Shown: positions 1-3,278 of the stretch, one piece after another
Position numbering within the stretch: position 1 is the first letter of the stretch
Layout of the letters: the number at the start of each line of letters is the position of its first letter
Assembly (NCBI GenBank): GCA_005793615.1
Contig: SXRI01000142.1
Span: 1 to 8,608 of the forward strand
Length of the DNA stretch: 8,608 bases
Direction: 5' to 3'
DNA from: Bdellovibrionales bacterium
GTDB lineage: Bacteria; Bdellovibrionota; Bdellovibrionia; Bdellovibrionales; JAMPXM01
Notes under the pieces: model-generated
Seen by the model: the letters and a program-made list of their open reading frames with translations, nothing else
Databases searched by the model: none
Told to the model about the DNA's origin: nothing
Position numbers and translations under genes: made by a program

Positions 1-140
1 AGTCATTCAGCGACGATCCTACGGACTGCGCGATGAGGAATACCTGAAATTGAAAATCCTGACCTGTATGCTGCGGGAGATTTAAACAAAATCAGTACGA
101 AAAATGGAGTTTTTCTTCCCCTCAACTACACGAAGAGCCC
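1..140 (+). mobile_element. Right end of an ISL3-like insertion sequence
   Basis: The first 140 bases look like the 3' end of an insertion sequence: the tail of a transposase frame (2-85), about 55 bp of non-coding DNA, then a terminal sequence. Read inward from position 140 on the minus strand the end is GGGCTCTTCGTGTAG, which resembles the GG-CTCTTCG type of terminal inverted repeat I associate with the ISL3 family (IS204/IS1001/IS1096/IS1165). The 8 bases just outside, AAATAATT (141-148), would be one copy of the 8-bp target duplication usual for the family. The left end is outside the window, so neither the inverted repeat pair nor the duplication can be confirmed. Confidence 0.65.
2..85 (+). 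CDS. Transposase, C-terminal fragment (probable ISL3 family)
   Basis: This frame is open from the left edge and stops with TAA at 83-85, giving 27 residues that contain RRSYGLRDEEYLKLKIL and end in CMLREI. The 'YG-RDEEY-LKI' tail is typical of the C-terminus of ISL3-type DDE transposases, where it follows the last catalytic helix. No catalytic residue lies within the window. The terminal-repeat-like sequence 45-55 bp downstream supports the call. The 5' part is cut by the window edge; whether the full gene is intact cannot be judged. The family assignment rests on a short tail, so another transposase family is possible. Confidence 0.65.
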   Translation, partial: VIQRRSYGLRDEEYLKLKILTCMLREI

Positions 141-147
141 AAATAAT

Positions 148-176
148 TTTAATTATCATTAAATTTCACCTATATT
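148..176 (+). promoter_or_regulatory. Possible promoter/operator of the DUF2608 gene
   Basis: Between the IS end and the ATG at 210 there is a very AT-rich stretch. TATATT at 171-176 is a good -10 candidate, but the hexamer 17 bp upstream (TTTAAT, 148-153) is a poor -35. TTTAAT (148-153) and ATTAAA (158-163) form a perfect 6-bp inverted repeat around TATC and could be a protein-binding site. The assignment is tentative. Confidence 0.3.
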
Positions 177-209
177 TTGCGCATCACTTGAAACAATAGG
201 GAGACCAAA

Positions 210-1058
210 ATGATGAGTTTTAAAAGCATCCTTTCAACAATCCTCGTATTCGCATTCAGCGTCAGCGCCGCTGCGGAGATCCGCGAAACCAACTTCATGG
301 CCGATGCCTTTGCGGACGCCACACCTGGTGACGTCATCGTGCTCGATATCGACAACACGATTTTGGAGCCGGCTCAGACTCTCGGCAGTGACCAGTGGTT
401 TGGGTATTTGCTCAGCAAATTCAAGAAATCCGGCCTCGATGAAAACGCAGCGATCGACAAGGCGATTCGCGAATGGACCCAGGTGCAAGAGGTCACAAGC
501 GTGCGTCTCGTCGAGCGCACCACGCCCGCTCTTATCAGAGATCTTCAAGAAAACAAAATCATGGTTATTGCCCTCACCGCTCGGCCCGTTGACTTGAAAC
601 GAGCGACTGCGCGGCAGCTACATTCGGCCGGAATCAACTTCCAAGATCGCAACGTCGTCTACACCAACAACAAAGATATTGAATTGTTCCAAGGCATTCT
701 CTTTGTGGGCCCTAAGAACAACAAGGGTACGGTGCTGCAGCACTATCTACAGACCCGGAAGATTCATCCCAAAAGGTTAATTTTCGTCGATGATAAAGAA
801 AAACACGTCAAAAACATGGATGCCGTTTTTACACCCACAGGGCTTACCAACATCAATTTCAGGTATAGTGCAGCCGATGCCAGAGTGAAGGCCTTTAATG
901 CCGCACTCGTCGACGTGCAGTGGGAATACTTTCAGAAACTAGGAGGAGTACTGATTACTGATGAGGAAGCGGAACGAATAGCCGTAGACCGCCGTCAACA
1001 TCTCTCCGAGTTCATGCCGCTGCCAATCCACCCATCACACTTCCGTACAGCACACTGA
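210..1058 (+). CDS. Secreted DUF2608 family HAD-like protein
   Basis: The 282-residue product starts with a signal peptide (hydrophobic residues about 7-20, likely cleaved near SAAA-E at 20-23), so it probably acts in the periplasm or outside. The rest fits the DUF2608 branch of the HAD superfamily: motif I is DIDNT (D46, D48), a motif II Thr lies in ALTARP (T123), a probable motif III Lys is K172, and motif IV is the DD pair in FVDDKEKH (D194/D195). This is a full Mg-dependent phosphohydrolase-type set; the substrate is unknown. The start at 210 has a good ribosome site GGGAG at 199-203; a second ATG follows at once. The gene stands alone behind an IS end, and its last 47 nt overlap the convergent thioredoxin-DUF6132 gene, so its final ~15 residues may be non-homologous to relatives. 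Confidence 0.8.
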   Translation: MMSFKSILSTILVFAFSVSAAAEIRETNFMADAFADATPGDVIVLDIDNTILEPAQTLGSDQWFGYLLSKFKKSGLDENAAIDKAIREWTQVQEVTSVRLVERTTPALIRDLQENKIMVIALTARPVDLKRATARQLHSAGINFQDRNVVYTNNKDIELFQGILFVGPKNNKGTVLQHYLQTRKIHPKRLIFVDDKEKHVKNMDAVFTPTGLTNINFRYSAADARVKAFNAALVDVQWEYFQKLGGVLITDEEAERIAVDRRQHLSEFMPLPIHPSHFRTAH

Positions 1059-1182
1059 TATACGGATTCGAAGTCAGCGGGCACGCACCGGTCGAACAAC
1101 CCACCACTCGATACCAGGCAAAGCCCGCGACTCCGCCTAAAATCACTCCCAAAATCAATTTTGTGCTAAAAATCTGCCACAT
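1012..1182 (-). CDS. DUF6132 module, possible independent product (internal start)
   Basis: This is an alternative product of the thioredoxin-DUF6132 frame, not an extra locus. An ATG at 1182 (codon 132) is preceded by GGAGG with a 5-nt spacer, and the resulting 56-residue protein is exactly a complete DUF6132: short N-terminus, helix, loop with the C-STGAC-PLTSNP signature, second helix. Members of this family are of about this size. That a perfect ribosome site sits exactly at the domain border suggests the gene was once separate and the upstream stop was lost. Whether the free form is made is not known from sequence. Confidence 0.5.
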   Translation of the reverse strand: MWQIFSTKLILGVILGGVAGFAWYRVVGCSTGACPLTSNPYISVLYGSVMGGLAAA

Positions 1183-1575
1183 AACAGCCTCCGCCCGTCG
1201 TGACTCGTTCACAATCAGAGATTCAGTGATCCCAAGAACCTCACCAATCACCTTCTTAATCTCGGCTTTTGGCGCCATCCCTGCGGCTATCGCCGGCTCA
1301 CCTGTCATCGGTACAAAAAGCACGCTGGGAATGCTGCGTATGCCAAAGAGCTCGGCGAGCTCGGGATTGGTCTCGGTATTTACCTTATAGACATGGAGCT
1401 TCCCTTTGTACTCCCGCGAGATCTCATCGAGAATCGGCGCCAGGGCCCTGCATGGGCCACACCAATCTGCATAGAAATCAACGACGGCAGGCAGGTCTCC
1501 AGCATATTTCCAGTCTTTATGACTTTGAAAATCAAACAGTTTGGCTTTAAATGATTCGAGAGTGAGAATTTCCAT
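1012..1575 (-). CDS. Thioredoxin fused to a DUF6132 membrane module
   Basis: The 187-residue product has two parts. Residues 1-115 are a thioredoxin with the active site WCGPC (C39, C42) and the cis-proline in RSIPSVLF (P83), expected to reduce disulfides in the cytosol; there is no signal peptide. Residues ~132-187 match DUF6132, a small membrane protein: one hydrophobic helix (about 139-157), a loop with GCSTGACPLTSNP (C160, C165), and a second helix to the end. Thioredoxin and DUF6132 are normally separate, so this is a fusion. The join carries a retained GGAGG and ATG (see 1182). The start ATG at 1575 has only a weak AAGG about 8 nt upstream. It is divergent from the ArsR-DUF302 operon and probably shares its operator. 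Its 3' end overlaps the DUF2608 gene by 47 nt. Confidence 0.85.
   Translation of the reverse strand: MEILTLESFKAKLFDFQSHKDWKYAGDLPAVVDFYADWCGPCRALAPILDEISREYKGKLHVYKVNTETNPELAELFGIRSIPSVLFVPMTGEPAIAAGMAPKAEIKKVIGEVLGITESLIVNESRRAEAVMWQIFSTKLILGVILGGVAGFAWYRVVGCSTGACPLTSNPYISVLYGSVMGGLAAA
1180..1192 (-). promoter_or_regulatory. Internal ribosome binding site at the thioredoxin/DUF6132 junction
   Basis: On the minus strand GGAGG (1192-1188), five bases, then ATG (1182-1180). It is the strongest Shine-Dalgarno associated with this frame and much better than that of the annotated thioredoxin start. Confidence 0.6.
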
Positions 1576-1616
1576 ACTGCACGACCTTTTTGTTTTATGT
1601 TACAAAGAAACTAGCG

Positions 1617-1650
1617 TATTACAATATTATTATATTATTCTTTTGTAATA
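1617..1650. promoter_or_regulatory. Candidate ArsR operator in the divergent promoter region
   Basis: The 115-bp gap between the divergent thioredoxin and arsR starts is strongly AT-rich. It contains a perfect inverted repeat TATTACAA (1617-1624) / TTGTAATA (1643-1650) around an 18-bp AT-only-like centre, and a further TTACAA at 1600-1605. ArsR-family repressors commonly bind such AT-rich dyads over their own promoter, so autoregulation and joint control of both transcription units is the natural reading. A TATAAT at 1676-1681 overlaps the ribosome site region of arsR and so is not an obvious -10. Confidence 0.5.
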
Positions 1651-1690
1651 TGTCAAGAGGCCAGGCATTGTCTTCTATAATGGAGCATCT

Positions 1691-1999
1691 ATGTTAGCGA
1701 AAAATATCTCGATTCCCAAAATCGCGCGCAAGTGTGAGGAGGTCTCTGGACTCCTGCGGTCGCTTTCGCACCCCCAGCGCCTGATGATCCTCGGGCATCT
1801 GGCCCAAGGTCCCAAGACTGTCTCTGAACTGCAGAAACTCTGTGATCTGCAGCAATCACAGCTTTCACAGTTTCTTGGTCGAATGAAGCTTGAAGGTTTA
1901 GTGGCGTGCGAACGCAAGGGGCGTTTTCAGTTTTATTCGGCCGCCGATAAACGAATCGTTGAACTCATTGGAGCAATTCAAAAGATTTTTTGCGAATAA
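1691..1999 (+). CDS. ArsR-family transcriptional repressor, possibly thiol-sensing
   Basis: The 102-residue product is a small winged-helix protein of the ArsR/SmtB type: dimerisation helix at the N-terminus, the SLSHPQRLMIL segment (25-34), recognition helix around QSQLSQFLGRMK (55-66), and the wing around CERKGRFQFY (73-82). It lacks an ELCVCDL-type metal motif. Cysteines are C15, C51, C73 and C101. The C-terminal KIFCE places C101 where the persulfide/redox sensors BigR, SqrR and YgaV have their second cysteine, but the usual partner (in the helix after RL-IL) is Gly here; C51 or C15 could replace it. It starts with GGAG five bases before the ATG and is followed after 38 bp by the DUF302 gene. 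Its ligand is an inference. Confidence 0.85.
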   Translation: MLAKNISIPKIARKCEEVSGLLRSLSHPQRLMILGHLAQGPKTVSELQKLCDLQQSQLSQFLGRMKLEGLVACERKGRFQFYSAADKRIVELIGAIQKIFCE

Positions 2000-2022
2000 G
2001 TGCCCGATAAACTGATATCAAC

Positions 2023-2029
2023 AGGAGGT
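2023..2029 (+). promoter_or_regulatory. Strong ribosome binding site of the DUF302 gene
   Basis: AGGAGGT lies 8 nt before the ATG at 2038. It is the best Shine-Dalgarno in the window and fixes this start over the in-frame ATGs a few codons later. It suggests the DUF302 protein is made at a higher level than the repressor encoded just before it. Confidence 0.75.
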
Positions 2030-2037
2030 CCCCCAAA

Positions 2038-2451
2038 ATGCCAGCTCAAATGTCTGAACAAATGTCGACAGTGAACTTCAAGAGAGAACTCGCCATGTCC
2101 GTGGAGCAAGCGATAGCCAAGATCACTCAAACATTACAAGCCGAAGGCTTCGGCATCTTAACCCGTATTGATTTTCATACCCGAATGAAAGAGAAGCTCG
2201 GCAAAGACATGAAGCCGCTTGTGATCTTGGGCGCTTGTAATCCTCAGCTGGCGTTCGAAGCCTATAGCCGAAACGCCGATGTCACCAGCCTCCTGCCCTG
2301 TAATGCCGTCGTGCGCGAATTGGAAAACGGCAAAGTTTCAGTTGAGCTCGCTAAGCCCACGGCAATGATGACAATGCTGGGCGACAAAAATCTGATCGCG
2401 CTCGCAGCCGATGCCGACCAAAGAATGCAAAAAGCACTCGATGCCATTTAG
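2038..2451 (+). CDS. DUF302 domain protein
   Basis: The 137-residue product matches DUF302 over residues ~12-125: the helix with SVEQAIAKITQTLQAEGFGIL (broken here at the motif GFGIL, 37-41), the ILGACNPQLAFEA segment (63-75) and LLPCNAVVRE (85-94). Two cysteines sit in these conserved segments (C67, C88). DUF302 proteins are small alpha/beta proteins of unknown function, often coded beside redox, sulfur or metal-responsive genes. There is no signal peptide or membrane helix, so it should be cytosolic. It is second in the operon with arsR (38-bp gap) and is thus probably controlled by it, together with the divergent thioredoxin-DUF6132. Its stop lies 5 nt from the stop of the convergent transporter gene. 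Confidence 0.85.
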   Translation: MPAQMSEQMSTVNFKRELAMSVEQAIAKITQTLQAEGFGILTRIDFHTRMKEKLGKDMKPLVILGACNPQLAFEAYSRNADVTSLLPCNAVVRELENGKVSVELAKPTAMMTMLGDKNLIALAADADQRMQKALDAI

Positions 2452-2456
2452 AGTCC

Positions 2457-3278
2457 TTAATCGCCCTGCTCCAGAGCACTCTGCGTGAACTCACGGTCAT
2501 TGAGACCTGAGTTCACTTTGAGCCCGGCGACTTTTAAAATCGTCGAACGGCTGGTCTGCATGTTACGCACTTCGATGGTTTGCGCCCGCCAAGCCGAACC
2601 GAATTTCTTGTAATCACGAAACACCATCGTCTTAAGTAGTTTACCTTCTTTGTCGTAGTATTCGCTTTTCTGTACCTGGTATGTCGCCAGATCTACCCAA
2701 GTCATGATCTTGGAGTAAGAGGAGTCCGTATCGGCACCTTTCGATTTACTTTCGATCACCGCGACGGCAGCACTGGGCTGCCGATCCTCTTTCACTAGAG
2801 TATTCACAAAACGCGCATAGGTGGAGGCGCTAAAGTCTTCGAGATTGAACTCCGTATCGAGAAAGCGCTGCCCCTTGTTACCCGAAACCACGCGACGAGC
2901 CTTGCGCTGCGACGGCATGTAAAGCCATTGATCCTCTGTTGAACCCTGAGCCACGCTCAGAAGCGCCACGCCGCTGACATCGCTCGGCGCGCGAATACGA
3001 ACCAAGACTTGGTTCTTTGCTCCTGACTTACGCTTGATTTCAACTTCACGTTCCTTCGCCGAACCATTGCTCTCGACGACTCTCATCTTAATGAGCGCAC
3101 TCTCGTCTTTTGTTAATAATCCCTTTTCGACGTTCTTAAGAATCGTGTTGGCATCGGCAGCTCGGGCGGGAGAAGTCGGCAGCCAAATCGTGATTAGCGC
3201 GGCGGCAACACTCGCCGCTGTTCCTCGTCGAATCTTTGCCTTGGAATTTTTGTCCGAAGAAGAAGAATTTTCTGCCAT
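2457..3278 (-). CDS. LolA-like outer membrane lipoprotein-sorting protein, possible independent product
   Basis: This is an alternative product of the fused transporter frame. ATG at 3278 (codon 825) is preceded by GGGAG with a 5-nt spacer. From it a 273-residue protein would run, the normal length for a stand-alone outer-membrane-lipoprotein-sorting protein, beginning with a long, charged n-region (KAKIRR), a hydrophobic core and a PARA-A cleavage site. That is a complete Sec signal peptide, which would make no sense in the middle of a polypeptide unless the gene was once separate. In the fused form the same segment would act as a thirteenth membrane helix, putting the carrier domain in the periplasm. 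Such proteins have the LolA/LolB fold, which binds acyl chains. Confidence 0.6.
   Translation of the reverse strand: MAENSSSSDKNSKAKIRRGTAASVAAALITIWLPTSPARAADANTILKNVEKGLLTKDESALIKMRVVESNGSAKEREVEIKRKSGAKNQVLVRIRAPSDVSGVALLSVAQGSTEDQWLYMPSQRKARRVVSGNKGQRFLDTEFNLEDFSASTYARFVNTLVKEDRQPSAAVAVIESKSKGADTDSSYSKIMTWVDLATYQVQKSEYYDKEGKLLKTMVFRDYKKFGSAWRAQTIEVRNMQTSRSTILKVAGLKVNSGLNDREFTQSALEQGD

Noticed and set aside
1676..1681. Perfect TATAAT upstream of arsR.
   Set aside because: A transcript starting 6-7 bp later would begin at the ATG and lack the GGAG; no matching -35 at proper distance. It remains possible only for leaderless transcription.
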